Assembly (NCBI RefSeq): GCF_947494755.1
Contig: NZ_CANLVZ010000010.1
Location: 94,388 to 158,387 of the forward strand
Length of the DNA stretch: 64,000 nt
Origin: an uncultured Tateyamaria sp.
GTDB taxonomy: Bacteria; Pseudomonadota; Alphaproteobacteria; Rhodobacterales; Rhodobacteraceae
Direction of reading: 5' to 3'
Below, piece by piece: positions 26,083-33,897 of this stretch (positions are counted from its first letter, which is position 1; each line of letters opens with the position of its first letter). Both the position numbers and the translations under genes were made by a program. Below the pieces are notes generated by a model. That model was not told the origin of the DNA, did no database searches, and worked only from the letters and a program-made list of their open reading frames with translations.

Positions 26083-26739
26083 ATGTCTCTCAGCGAAATC
26101 ACCCAGCACATTGCCGACGCCGAGGCCAAAGCGGGGCGGGCCCCCGGTTCTGTCACTTTGATCGCTGTCAGCAAGGTACAGCCCAATGACCGCGTGGCCG
26201 CTGTTCTGGATCAGGGCCACCGCGTCTTTGGTGAAAACAAGGTGCAGGAGGCCGCTGGCAAGTGGCCGGAGTTTCGCGAGACCTATGGCGATATTGACGT
26301 CCACCTGATCGGCCCGCTGCAATCCAACAAGGTCCGTCAAGCGATGGAACTGTGTCAGGCCATCCACGCCGTTGATCGCCCCAAACTCGCCAAGACAATT
26401 GCCCGTTTGGCGCAGGAAATGGGCCAATGCCCCGATCTGTTCATTCAGGTCAACACCGGGGAAGAAGACCAAAAGGCAGGCGTCCCGCCCCGCGAAGCCG
26501 ATGCGTTTGTGGCCGAGTGCCGCGCCCTTGATCTGCCTGTGCAGGGTTTGATGTGCATCCCCCCCGTCGACGAAGAGCCATCGCTGCATTTTGCGCTGCT
26601 TGCCAAGATCGCAGCGCGCAATGGTCTGTCGGGGCTGTCGATGGGGATGAGTTCGGATTTTGCCTCAGCCATTGCGCTTGGGGCGACGCATGTGCGGGTC
26701 GGGTCTGCCATATTCGGAGCGCGCCAGCCGCAGGGCTGA
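26083..26739 (+). CDS. YggS-family PLP-binding protein
   Basis: A 218-aa PLP homeostasis protein (PLPBP/YggS), not an enzyme in known members. LIAVSKVQ holds the PLP Lys near residue 31. GENKVQEAAGKW, HLIGPLQSNKVRQAM, IQVNTGEEDQKAG and GLSMGMSSDFASAI are all standard. Start ATG 26083 (MSLSEITQHI). Converges with the L,D-transpeptidase gene, stops adjoining. Confidence 0.93.
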   Translation: MSLSEITQHIADAEAKAGRAPGSVTLIAVSKVQPNDRVAAVLDQGHRVFGENKVQEAAGKWPEFRETYGDIDVHLIGPLQSNKVRQAMELCQAIHAVDRPKLAKTIARLAQEMGQCPDLFIQVNTGEEDQKAGVPPREADAFVAECRALDLPVQGLMCIPPVDEEPSLHFALLAKIAARNGLSGLSMGMSSDFASAIALGATHVRVGSAIFGARQPQG

Positions 26740-27234
26740 TCAGCGCACGATCAGCCGTGTCTGATAAGTGATCCGTGGTGCAATCCAGGCCAAATGCTGT
26801 GGATCAAGGCCGATGCACCCTTCGGTCGGGTATCCGGGACGCCGCCAGCGATGGATAAAGATGGCGGAACCGCGCCCCGGCACCGCATAAGGCCAGTTCC
26901 AATCGGTCAGGATCACCAGATCATACAGAGGGTCCGCGCGCCGCAGTTTTTCATGGCTGTGCGCATAAGGTGCCCGGACCATGTGGTTGTAGTTCTCGGC
27001 TTGTGGATCATCAGACCACAGATCGCCGGGCCGTATCGGAACTGCCCAATCTGTCGGGCGCGCGATCCGATCCGGGCGAAAGATCATCCCGACGATCCGG
27101 TGGGCGCCAGTCGGTGTCGCCCCGTCGCCCTCTTGCTTGCGCGCAGAGATGCCGCCGCGTCCGATGGTGCAGGGAAACAGACGGCCAGCAAACCGCAGAC
27201 CACGCGGGCACAAGATCAGATCGTAAGGGGTCAC
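26740..27234 (-). CDS. L,D-transpeptidase family (YkuD) protein
   Basis: About 164 aa with a YkuD catalytic motif: IHRWRRPGYPTEGCIGLD, with His near the front and Cys in EGCIGL. No signal peptide is seen, so its location is uncertain; family members link peptidoglycan peptides in the periplasm. Start GTG 27234 (VTPYDLILCPRGLRF) is preferred; a GTG at 27252 would overlap the hairpin element at 27241-27264. Confidence 0.82.
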   Translation of the reverse strand: MTPYDLILCPRGLRFAGRLFPCTIGRGGISARKQEGDGATPTGAHRIVGMIFRPDRIARPTDWAVPIRPGDLWSDDPQAENYNHMVRAPYAHSHEKLRRADPLYDLVILTDWNWPYAVPGRGSAIFIHRWRRPGYPTEGCIGLDPQHLAWIAPRITYQTRLIVR

Positions 27235-27240
27235 AGAGCA

Positions 27241-27264
27241 CGTAAGGCGCACATGTCGTGCGCC
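27241..27264 (+). repeat. Hairpin element, copy A
   Basis: CGTAAGG tail, stem GGCGCAC/GTGCGCC, loop ATGTC. It lies between ribA and the L,D-transpeptidase gene (both minus). Same architecture as 32563-32586 and, inverted, 42169-42192, with compensatory changes in the stem. Confidence 0.7.
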
Positions 27265-27268
27265 CCTG

Positions 27269-28357
27269 TCACAGCAAGTGCCCGGACTTGGCGGCTTTGG
27301 TCGCCAGATAATCGTGGTTAAACCGGTTTTCGCCCACTTTCAAAGGAACGCGCTCGGCCACTTGCAGGCCGCTCGCCTCCATCATGGCCACCTTGGCGGG
27401 GTTGTTGGTCAGCAGGCGGACGGCGGAAAACCCCAGTGACGTCAGAATATCGGAGCCGAGGCGAAAGTCGCGCTCATCATCTTCAAATCCAAGCCGATGA
27501 TTGGCCTCGACCGTATCAAAGCCCTGGTTCTGCAACGCATAGGCTCGCATTTTGTTGGCCAGACCGATGCCCCGCCCCTCTTGGTTGAGGTATAACAGCA
27601 CGCCGGTGCCTTCCGCGCCCATCTGGGCCAAGGCACCGCGCAATTGCGGACCACAGTCGCATTTGAGGCTGCCCATCACATCGCCGGTGAAGCAGGCCGA
27701 ATGCAGACGGGCCAGCACGGGCATACGTCTGTCGGGGCGCCCGATCTCGATAGCGTAATGTTCCTCGCCGCCATCCTCCGGGCGGAACACATGCAGCCGT
27801 CCGGCCTCGGACGCCTCAATCGGCAGGCGAGCATGCACAACCGGATGCAACGGGCTCCCGGTCGTCATCAACGGCACCACAAGCGCGAGCGATACCGCCG
27901 TCAGCCCGTATTCCATTGCCACCCCAAGACCATCCGTCACCTGTGCGCACAGGGCCGCAGGCAGCAATCGGGCCGATTTGCACAATTGGATGGCCGTTCT
28001 ATGGGGGGTCGCATCACCGCCGCGCACACTGTTGAGCGGGCCTTTCATCGGCGTATTGAGATCATCTGCCGGGTCTGCGAGCGCCTGCAACCAAGCCAAT
28101 GTAGCATCCCCCGGCAGCGCGATCCGGGCGACCTCACCGTCATAGGCACGCGCCTTCAGCGTCTCGGCACGCCGCCCGCTCAGGGCCAGAACGCTGTCCC
28201 CGTCCAGCGCACGCAGTGCGGCCAACCGCTGTGCTGACAGTGTTTCGACGGGAACCACCACGACGCTTGGCGTGCCCAAAAGCACCACGGGCACACCCAT
28301 GCGTAGGTCAGCACGTGCGCGCGCGAGCGTTTCGATGATGTCGGGAGCGAGGCCCAT
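27269..28357 (-). CDS. ribA: GTP cyclohydrolase II with degenerate RibB-like N-domain
   Basis: First committed step of riboflavin synthesis. 362 aa from ATG 28357 (MGLAPDIIETLARARADL); an ATG at 28390 is possible. The C-terminal half is a complete RibA: the zinc cysteines in HSACFTGDVMGSLKCDCG, then NQEGRGIGLANKMRAY, and TNNPAKVAMMEASG. The N-terminal half resembles DHBP synthase but lacks its acidic and cysteine catalytic signatures, as in other alphaproteobacterial fusions. It ends at the hairpin element before the L,D-transpeptidase gene. Confidence 0.88.
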   Translation of the reverse strand: MGLAPDIIETLARARADLRMGVPVVLLGTPSVVVVPVETLSAQRLAALRALDGDSVLALSGRRAETLKARAYDGEVARIALPGDATLAWLQALADPADDLNTPMKGPLNSVRGGDATPHRTAIQLCKSARLLPAALCAQVTDGLGVAMEYGLTAVSLALVVPLMTTGSPLHPVVHARLPIEASEAGRLHVFRPEDGGEEHYAIEIGRPDRRMPVLARLHSACFTGDVMGSLKCDCGPQLRGALAQMGAEGTGVLLYLNQEGRGIGLANKMRAYALQNQGFDTVEANHRLGFEDDERDFRLGSDILTSLGFSAVRLLTNNPAKVAMMEASGLQVAERVPLKVGENRFNHDYLATKAAKSGHLL

Positions 28358-28515
28358 GTTACAAAATCCAAGATCCGTTACACCCGACATACGCAAAACC
28401 CCCCGGAATTGAAACAATTGCCGTGATGGCCACACATGGACGTGAGACAAACCGTGAAAACTTGCCCAAACCGTTGCTAACCCTCATCTATTCCTCAACA
28501 CGAAGCCGGGGACCG

Positions 28516-28539
28516 CGTCTCCGACATGAGAGGGAGACG
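28516..28539 (+). promoter_or_regulatory. Stem-loop covering the regulator's ribosome-binding site
   Basis: CGTCTCC (28516-28522) pairs with GGAGACG (28533-28539), a 7-bp stem with a 10-base loop. The likely Shine-Dalgarno GGGAG (28532-28536) lies in the 3' arm, 9 bases before the ATG at 28546. The stem could limit translation until opened, by inference. Confidence 0.45.
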
Positions 28540-28545
28540 GGACCG

Positions 28546-29232
28546 ATGGCACAACTGAAGAAGATTCTGCTGGTCGATGATGACGAAGATCTGCGCGAGG
28601 CGCTGAGCGAACAACTTATCATGACCGAGGACTTTGATGTCTTTGAAGCGGGCAACGGTCAGGACGCGTTGGTCAAGTCCAAGGAAGCGATCTATGATCT
28701 CGTGATCCTTGATGTCGGTCTGCCTGATACGGACGGTCGCGAATTGTGCCGGGTGATGCGCAAGCAGGGTGTTAAATCCCCGATTCTCATGCTGACCGGG
28801 CACGACACCGACGCCGATACCATTCTGGGCCTTGATGCCGGTGCGAATGACTATGTCAGCAAGCCCTTCAAATTCCCCGTCCTTCTGGCCCGTATCCGCG
28901 CGCAACTGCGCCAGCACGAGCAATCCGAGGACGCGGTGTTCACCCTTGGGCCATACACCTTCAAGCCGTCGGTCAAGATGCTGATCACCGAGGACGACAA
29001 GAAAATCCGCCTGACCGAGAAAGAGACGAACATCCTCAAGTTCCTCTATCGCTCGACCGAAGGCGTTGTGGCGCGCGACGTGCTTTTGCACGAAGTGTGG
29101 GGCTATAATGCGGGTGTGACGACGCACACGCTCGAGACCCATATCTACCGTTTGCGCCAGAAAATTGAACCAGATCCGTCAAACGCCCGCCTTCTTGTGA
29201 CCGAATCCGGTGGGTATCGTTTGATGGCCTGA
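28546..29232 (+). CDS. OmpR-type response regulator, CenR-like
   Basis: A 228-aa DNA-binding response regulator. The receiver domain has DDDED acidic pocket, phospho-acceptor Asp in LVILDVGLPD (about 54), and the Lys in SKPFKFPVLL. The winged helix has RLTEKETNILKFLYRS and THTLETHIYRLRQKIEPD. The sequence strongly resembles the orphan regulator called CenR in Rhodobacter/Caulobacter, essential for envelope upkeep; no sensor kinase is adjacent. Assignment to CenR is from memory, not alignment. Confidence 0.88.
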   Translation: MAQLKKILLVDDDEDLREALSEQLIMTEDFDVFEAGNGQDALVKSKEAIYDLVILDVGLPDTDGRELCRVMRKQGVKSPILMLTGHDTDADTILGLDAGANDYVSKPFKFPVLLARIRAQLRQHEQSEDAVFTLGPYTFKPSVKMLITEDDKKIRLTEKETNILKFLYRSTEGVVARDVLLHEVWGYNAGVTTHTLETHIYRLRQKIEPDPSNARLLVTESGGYRLMA

Positions 29233-29234
29233 CA

Positions 29235-29248
29235 TTGATCTGGATCAG
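29235..29248 (+). promoter_or_regulatory. FNR/FnrL-like box
   Basis: TTGATctggATCAG matches TTGAT-N4-ATCAA in 9 of 10 positions, three bases after the regulator's stop. No gene starts downstream before the terminator at 29344, so it would drive a short RNA if functional. Confidence 0.35.
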
Positions 29249-29343
29249 TGCGGAACCTTTTGCGCCGATCCATGTTCATATCCAGACACCCGCGCATGTC
29301 GGGGCCGCGCTGCGGCAGAACATGCACCTCCCTGTTGGACTTG

Positions 29344-29370
29344 CCCGGGCCGCGTGCCCGGGTCTTTTTT
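29344..29370 (+). terminator. Intrinsic terminator (+ strand)
   Basis: CCCGGGC-CGCGT-GCCCGGG followed by TCTTTTTTT. It ends the response-regulator transcript, or a short RNA starting near 29250. Confidence 0.85.
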
Positions 29371-29390
29371 TGCCCGATCACTGGATACGG

Positions 29391-29418
29391 AAAAAGGCGC
29401 ACCCGGTTGGATGCGCCT
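29391..29418 (-). terminator. Intrinsic terminator of cold-shock gene
   Basis: AGGCGCA (29395-29401) and TGCGCCT (29412-29418) form a stem. Read on the minus strand it is followed by TTTTT (29391-29395). It lies 40 bases beyond the csp stop. Confidence 0.8.
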
Positions 29419-29458
29419 TTCTGGAGTTCCTGGTGGCCCGTGTTGGGCCAGCTTTGGC

Positions 29459-29665
29459 TTATGCCAATGCGATGTTCGACGCGCTTTCGCGACCATCACG
29501 GCCCGCTTCGATGTCGAATGTCACTTTTTGGTTGTCTGCCAGACCTGTGAGGCCGGCGCGCTCAACCGCAGAGATGTGCACGAACACGTCCTTGCTGCCG
29601 CCGTCGGGCGCGATGAAGCCGAAGCCTTTAGTTGTGTTGAACCATTTGACTGTACCAGTGGCCAT
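29459..29665 (-). CDS. Cold-shock-domain protein (CspA family)
   Basis: A 68-aa single-stranded nucleic acid chaperone. [18 protein letters not shown] holds RNP1 (KGFGFI) and DVFVHIS is RNP2. Start ATG 29665, with AAAAGGAAAA just upstream; the longer frame MKRKND includes the ribosome-binding region. The leader holds an interrupted CTGCCCGCA/TGCGGCAG stem (29688-29706), as long leaders of csp mRNAs often do. Confidence 0.93.
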   Translation of the reverse strand: MATGTVKWFNTTKGFGFIAPDGGSKDVFVHISAVERAGLTGLADNQKVTFDIEAGRDGRESASNIALA

Positions 29666-29954
29666 GTCATTTTTCCTTTTCAAGTACTGCCCGCAGGATG
29701 CGGCAGGTCGGCAAAGTCAGAACAAGATCGCAAGACTGAGCCGATGAAAGGAGCAGTGAGGTCGATAGTGGTAACGTCGCACCGCCCACATAGGCCCCGC
29801 GCCCTACAATAGCAAGGGTGACGTACGCCCCCGATTGCAAGCGGCGCATTCCCGCCAATGCCAAACCACGTCACCAAGCGCCGCATTCGGGCTGGTGCCG
29901 CCCCATGGGCCGGGCTAGGGTCGGCCCGCCCTACCCGGACCGGAGCCTGCCCCT
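29666..29954. other. Intergenic region between csp and xthA
   Basis: 289 bases with no gene. The csp leader stem-loop is at 29688-29706. A GC-rich inverted sequence GGGCCGGGC...GCCCGCCC (about 29906-29932) lies upstream of xthA. Nothing else is supported. Confidence 0.5.
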
Positions 29955-30743
29955 ATGCCTTTCACCCTCGCCACCTGGAACATCAATTCTGTCCGCCTGC
30001 GCGAACCGATTGTCCTCAAGCTGCTTGAGGAACAAGCGCCGGACGTTCTGTGCCTTCAAGAGTGCAAGAGCCCGGTCGACAAGATCCCGCGCGACGGGTT
30101 CAACGCCCTTGGCTATACCCACATGGTCGCGCGCGGTGACAAAGGTTATAATGGCGTCGCGATCCTGTCCAAACTGCCGATGGAAGAGGCGGGGGCCGAA
30201 GACTTCGCATCCCTCGGTCATGCCCGCCACATCGCAGGCCGTCTGGAAAACGGGGTCACCATCCACAACTTCTATGTTCCTGCAGGCGGCGACATTCCTG
30301 ACCGAGAAAAGAACATCAAGTTTGGCCAAAAACTCGACTACCTGACTGAAATGCGCGACCATTTCAGCAGCACGAAGCCCGAGAAATCCATTCTCGTCGG
30401 CGATCTCAACATTGCCCCGCGCGATGATGACGTCTGGAGCCACAAGCAGCTCCTCAAGATCGTCAGCCACACGCCCATCGAAGTGGACCATCTGAACGCG
30501 GTGCAGGATGCGGGCGATTGGGTCGACATCACCCGCAAGGATATCCCCGAAGGCTTGCTTTACTCTTGGTGGTCCTACCGCGCCAAGGATTGGGATGCCG
30601 CTGACAAGGGGCGCCGCCTGGATCACGTGTGGGCAACCTCTGACATTGCCGGTGCCGCCCACTCCAGCCGGGTGTTGCGCGATGTGCGCGGTTGGGAAAA
30701 GCCAAGCGATCACGCCCCGGTCTTTGCCACCTTTGACCTTTGA
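29955..30743 (+). CDS. xthA: Exodeoxyribonuclease III
   Basis: AP endonuclease/3' exonuclease of 262 aa. LATWNINSVRLR, LCLQECKS (metal Glu), GYNGVAILSK, VGDLNIAP (Asp/Asn), and the terminal WEKPSDHAPVFA with the catalytic Asp-His. Complete family length. The next gene (thioredoxin) begins 53 bases downstream on the same strand. Confidence 0.94.
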   Translation: MPFTLATWNINSVRLREPIVLKLLEEQAPDVLCLQECKSPVDKIPRDGFNALGYTHMVARGDKGYNGVAILSKLPMEEAGAEDFASLGHARHIAGRLENGVTIHNFYVPAGGDIPDREKNIKFGQKLDYLTEMRDHFSSTKPEKSILVGDLNIAPRDDDVWSHKQLLKIVSHTPIEVDHLNAVQDAGDWVDITRKDIPEGLLYSWWSYRAKDWDAADKGRRLDHVWATSDIAGAAHSSRVLRDVRGWEKPSDHAPVFATFDL

Positions 30744-30796
30744 TTCCGGGGCGCAGGGGGCCATATAACCCCCAAGCCAAGAATGAGGATAAGACG

Positions 30797-31714
30797 ATGA
30801 TTGATTTGGGACTGTCCAGTGGGCCCGCTGATGCCGACCTGATCAAGGATGGATCAGAGGCCACCTTCATGGCCGATGTCGTCGAGATGAGCCAGACCGT
30901 GCCCGTGATCGTGGATTTCTGGGCCCCTTGGTGCGGACCGTGCAAGACGTTGGGCCCAATGCTCGAGGATGCCGTCAAGGCGGCTAAGGGCGCGGTCAAG
31001 ATGGTCAAGATCAACGTGGACGAGGCCCAGATGATCGCGGGCCAATTGCAGGTGCAATCAATTCCCACGGTTTATGCCTTCTGGAAAGGGCAGCCGGTCG
31101 ATGGGTTTCAAGGCGCGCAGCCCGGGTCGGAAATCACCGCTTTCATCGCCAGGGTTATCAAGACATCCGGCGGCGAGGCCCCCGGCGACAGCCTGAACGA
31201 CGCGGTCGAGGCGGCTGAGGAAATGTTGACCGAAGGGGCGGCGGTTGATGCCGCACAAACCTTTGCTGCGATCCTTGGTGAAGACCCGGCCCATGCCGGG
31301 GCCTATGGTGGCCTCGTGCGCGCCCATATCGCGATGGACGATCTGGATCAGGCCGAGGCGATCCTGAACGGGGCACCTGCCGAAATCTCGACCGCGCCTG
31401 AATTGGAGGCCGCGCACGCCCAGTTGCAACTGGCGCGCCAGGCCGCGGATGCAGGTCCGGTAGCCGAATTGCGCGCGGCGGTTGAGGCATCGCCGGACGA
31501 TCTGCAAGCGCGTTTCGATCTGGCCCAGGCCCTGCACGCAAGTGGAGATGCCGAAGCAGCGGTCGAGGAATTGCTGACGATCTTTGGCAAGGACAAGGAA
31601 TGGAATGACGGGGCAGCCAAGGCGCAACTGTTCACCGTGTTTGATGCGCTCAAGCCCAACGATCCGATCGTATTGAACGGGCGGCGGCGTTTAAGCTCGA
31701 TGATATTTGCCTGA
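30797..31714 (+). CDS. Thioredoxin-TPR co-chaperone (CnoX/YbbN-like)
   Basis: A 305-aa two-domain protein. Thioredoxin fold with FWAPWCGPCKTLGP (WCGPC active site near 47-51) and cis-Pro in SIPTVYAFW, then four TPR-like helical pairs from about residue 130. Unlike E. coli CnoX, the full CGPC is kept. Start ATG 30797. It probably holds unfolded proteins while guarding cysteines. Followed closely by the LON-domain gene. Confidence 0.9.
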   Translation: MIDLGLSSGPADADLIKDGSEATFMADVVEMSQTVPVIVDFWAPWCGPCKTLGPMLEDAVKAAKGAVKMVKINVDEAQMIAGQLQVQSIPTVYAFWKGQPVDGFQGAQPGSEITAFIARVIKTSGGEAPGDSLNDAVEAAEEMLTEGAAVDAAQTFAAILGEDPAHAGAYGGLVRAHIAMDDLDQAEAILNGAPAEISTAPELEAAHAQLQLARQAADAGPVAELRAAVEASPDDLQARFDLAQALHASGDAEAAVEELLTIFGKDKEWNDGAAKAQLFTVFDALKPNDPIVLNGRRRLSSMIFA

Positions 31715-31741
31715 GCCACTTGTCGGGCTAGCTCGCATTAT

Positions 31742-32383
31742 ATGATCAAGGTGAATGACCTTCCCGGAGCGATCCCGGTATTTCCTCTGCCGGGTGCGCT
31801 GCTTTTGCCGCGATCCCGGTTGCCCCTCCACATTTTTGAACCGCGCTATTTGCAGATGATGGATGACGCCCTCAAGACGCCGGGGCGACTGATCGGGATG
31901 GTGCAACCCAACGAGGTCGCAGGGCGGTCCGGGTCGGGACTGCACACCATCGGCTGTGCGGGCCGGATCACGCAGTTTTCCGAGACCGAGGACAATCGTT
32001 ACCTGATCACACTATCGGGGATTTCCCGGTTCCGGGTGGTGAACGAAATCGAAGGCTTCACGCCCTATCGCAAGTGCGACGTGAACTGGGACGGGTTTGA
32101 CCGGGACCGGGGCAACACCGAACAGGATACCAGCTTTGATCGGCCCGTGTTCCTTGATTTGTTGGGGCGATACTTCGACGCCCGCTCCCTCTCTGCCGAT
32201 TGGGAAACGCTCAAGGAAGCGGACGACGAATTGCTGATCAATTCGCTCTCGATGATGCTGGATTTCGACCCTGAGGACAAACAGGCGCTGCTCGAAGCAC
32301 CCTCGCTCAGCACGCGCCGCGAGACGTTGGTGACACTGATCGAATTCGAGATGCGCGGCGGTGAAGGGGATATGATGCAATGA
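31742..32383 (+). CDS. LON substrate-binding-domain protein
   Basis: A 213-aa protein with only the N-terminal LON domain: [34 protein letters not shown], then [12 protein letters not shown], and no ATPase or Ser/Lys protease domain. Such proteins are common and of unknown role. Stop overlaps the Trm112-like start (ATGA). Confidence 0.9.
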   Translation: MIKVNDLPGAIPVFPLPGALLLPRSRLPLHIFEPRYLQMMDDALKTPGRLIGMVQPNEVAGRSGSGLHTIGCAGRITQFSETEDNRYLITLSGISRFRVVNEIEGFTPYRKCDVNWDGFDRDRGNTEQDTSFDRPVFLDLLGRYFDARSLSADWETLKEADDELLINSLSMMLDFDPEDKQALLEAPSLSTRRETLVTLIEFEMRGGEGDMMQ

Positions 32384-32556
32384 CGACAGATGTGGACCGC
32401 CGGATGCTGGAGGCGCTGATTTGCCCACAGACCCATGCGACATTGCGCTATGACGCGGCGGCGCAGGAGTTGATCTCGGACAGTGCGCATCTGGCCTATC
32501 CGATCCGAAACGGAATACCGGTCATGCTGGTGGATGAAGCGCGCAAGATCGACTGA
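32380..32556 (+). CDS. Trm112 family protein
   Basis: A 58-aa protein: [17 protein letters not shown]...[19 protein letters not shown], the Trm112/UPF0434 pattern. Only one of the usual zinc Cys (CPQ) is clear. Coupled to the LON-domain gene; the 24-base hairpin element follows. Confidence 0.9.
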   Translation: MTTDVDRRMLEALICPQTHATLRYDAAAQELISDSAHLAYPIRNGIPVMLVDEARKID

Positions 32557-32562
32557 CGCGCC

Positions 32563-32586
32563 CGTAAGGCGGACGTGTCGTCCGCC
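32563..32586 (+). repeat. Hairpin element, copy B
   Basis: CGTAAGG tail, stem GGCGGAC/GTCCGCC, loop GTGTC, between the convergent Trm112-like and ubiquinone hydroxylase genes. Confidence 0.7.
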
Positions 32587-32590
32587 CTGC

Positions 32591-33817
32591 CTACAAGGAT
32601 TGGCCTTTCATCAGACGGGGCAAATCGCCTGTCAAACCTGCCGCTTCGCGGATAAAACTGCGCCGCAGGCCTGGCAGGGCGTTGATGACCCCCATACCAA
32701 TGTCACGCACACCGCGCACCAGCGCGTTGTCGTTCGAAAACAGCTTGTTAAAGCTATCTGTCGCGACAGCGAGTGCCGTATTGTCAAATCGCCGCCATTG
32801 CTCGTAACGGGCCAGAACGGCCGCGCTGCCAAGGTCTTCGCCGCGCCGGGTGGCATCGGTGATCACTTCGGCCAGTGCCGCAATATCGCGCATCCCTGCA
32901 TTCAGACCCTGACCTGCGATGGGGTGGACGCCGTGGGCCGCATCCCCGATCAGCGCCACGCGCTCGGCCACCAGATGGGTGGCCAGTGATAAGGACAGTG
33001 GATAGCTGAAGCGCTTCCCGGCAAGGCTGATCTCACCCAGAAAATCGCCGAAGCGGGGGCGCAGCATGGTCAGATAATCATCGTCCGGCAGCGCCTCGAA
33101 AGCGGTAGCATTCTGGGCCGTTTCGCTCCAGACAATGGAACTCACATTGCCGGGCAAGGGCAGGATCGCAAGCGGGCCGGAGGGCATGAAGAATTGGTGC
33201 GCAACGCCGTGATGCGGCTGTTCATGGGCGATGGCACAAACCAGTGCGGTTTGTTCATATCCCCACCCGGTGCGCTTGATGCCCGCGCGCGTGGCGGTGC
33301 CGCTGCCACGCCCATCGGCGCCGACAACCATCCGCCCGGTCAACGTCTTGCCAGAGGCCAACGTCACGGATGCGCCGCCTGCGCCGATGTGCTGGCTGGT
33401 CACCGTTTCACCTGCCAGATGCGTGACACCTGGCGTTTCCGACATGGCGTCAAGCAAGGCGCGCCGCAGATGGCGGTCCTGCACCATGTGACCCATGGGC
33501 CCTTCTTCGATTTCGGCGTGATCAAAGTGCATGAAAAAGGGGGAAGGCCCTTGGCCCGCGCGCCCGTCGGACACTTTGATTTCAAGGATGGGCTGGGTCC
33601 GCTCTGCGATACTGTCCCACACGCCGATCCCGTCGAGCAGGCGCTGCGAGGTCAGCGCCACCGCGTAGCTGCGCCCGTCAAAGGCAGCGTTTTTGCGCAC
33701 CTTTTCGTCAAGCGCGTCAATCACCGTCACGTCGTGCCCCGTCTGAGCCAGCGCGATGGCAAGGATCGGCCCCGAAAGACCGCCGCCGATGATCAGGATG
33801 TCGCTGTCATATCTCAT
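32591..33817 (-). CDS. UbiH/UbiF/COQ6-family FAD monooxygenase
   Basis: Aromatic-ring hydroxylase of ubiquinone synthesis, 408 aa from ATG 33817 (MRYDSDILIIGGGLSG). GxGxxG at the start, MVVGADGRGSGTATRAG mid-chain (DG motif), and ALIGDAAHGVHPIAGQGLNAGMRDIAAL, the GDAAH motif. Which ring position is hydroxylated cannot be told. Frame extends upstream to 33925, but the fingerprint starts properly at 33817. Divergent from the amidase. Confidence 0.9.
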   Translation of the reverse strand: MRYDSDILIIGGGLSGPILAIALAQTGHDVTVIDALDEKVRKNAAFDGRSYAVALTSQRLLDGIGVWDSIAERTQPILEIKVSDGRAGQGPSPFFMHFDHAEIEEGPMGHMVQDRHLRRALLDAMSETPGVTHLAGETVTSQHIGAGGASVTLASGKTLTGRMVVGADGRGSGTATRAGIKRTGWGYEQTALVCAIAHEQPHHGVAHQFFMPSGPLAILPLPGNVSSIVWSETAQNATAFEALPDDDYLTMLRPRFGDFLGEISLAGKRFSYPLSLSLATHLVAERVALIGDAAHGVHPIAGQGLNAGMRDIAALAEVITDATRRGEDLGSAAVLARYEQWRRFDNTALAVATDSFNKLFSNDNALVRGVRDIGMGVINALPGLRRSFIREAAGLTGDLPRLMKGQSL

Positions 33818-33897
33818 GCTCCGCAATATGGCCGTGTCCCAAGGATTGTCCATGCGTTGCGACGTCGCTACCGTCACCCTGAATGACGGAGGATATG

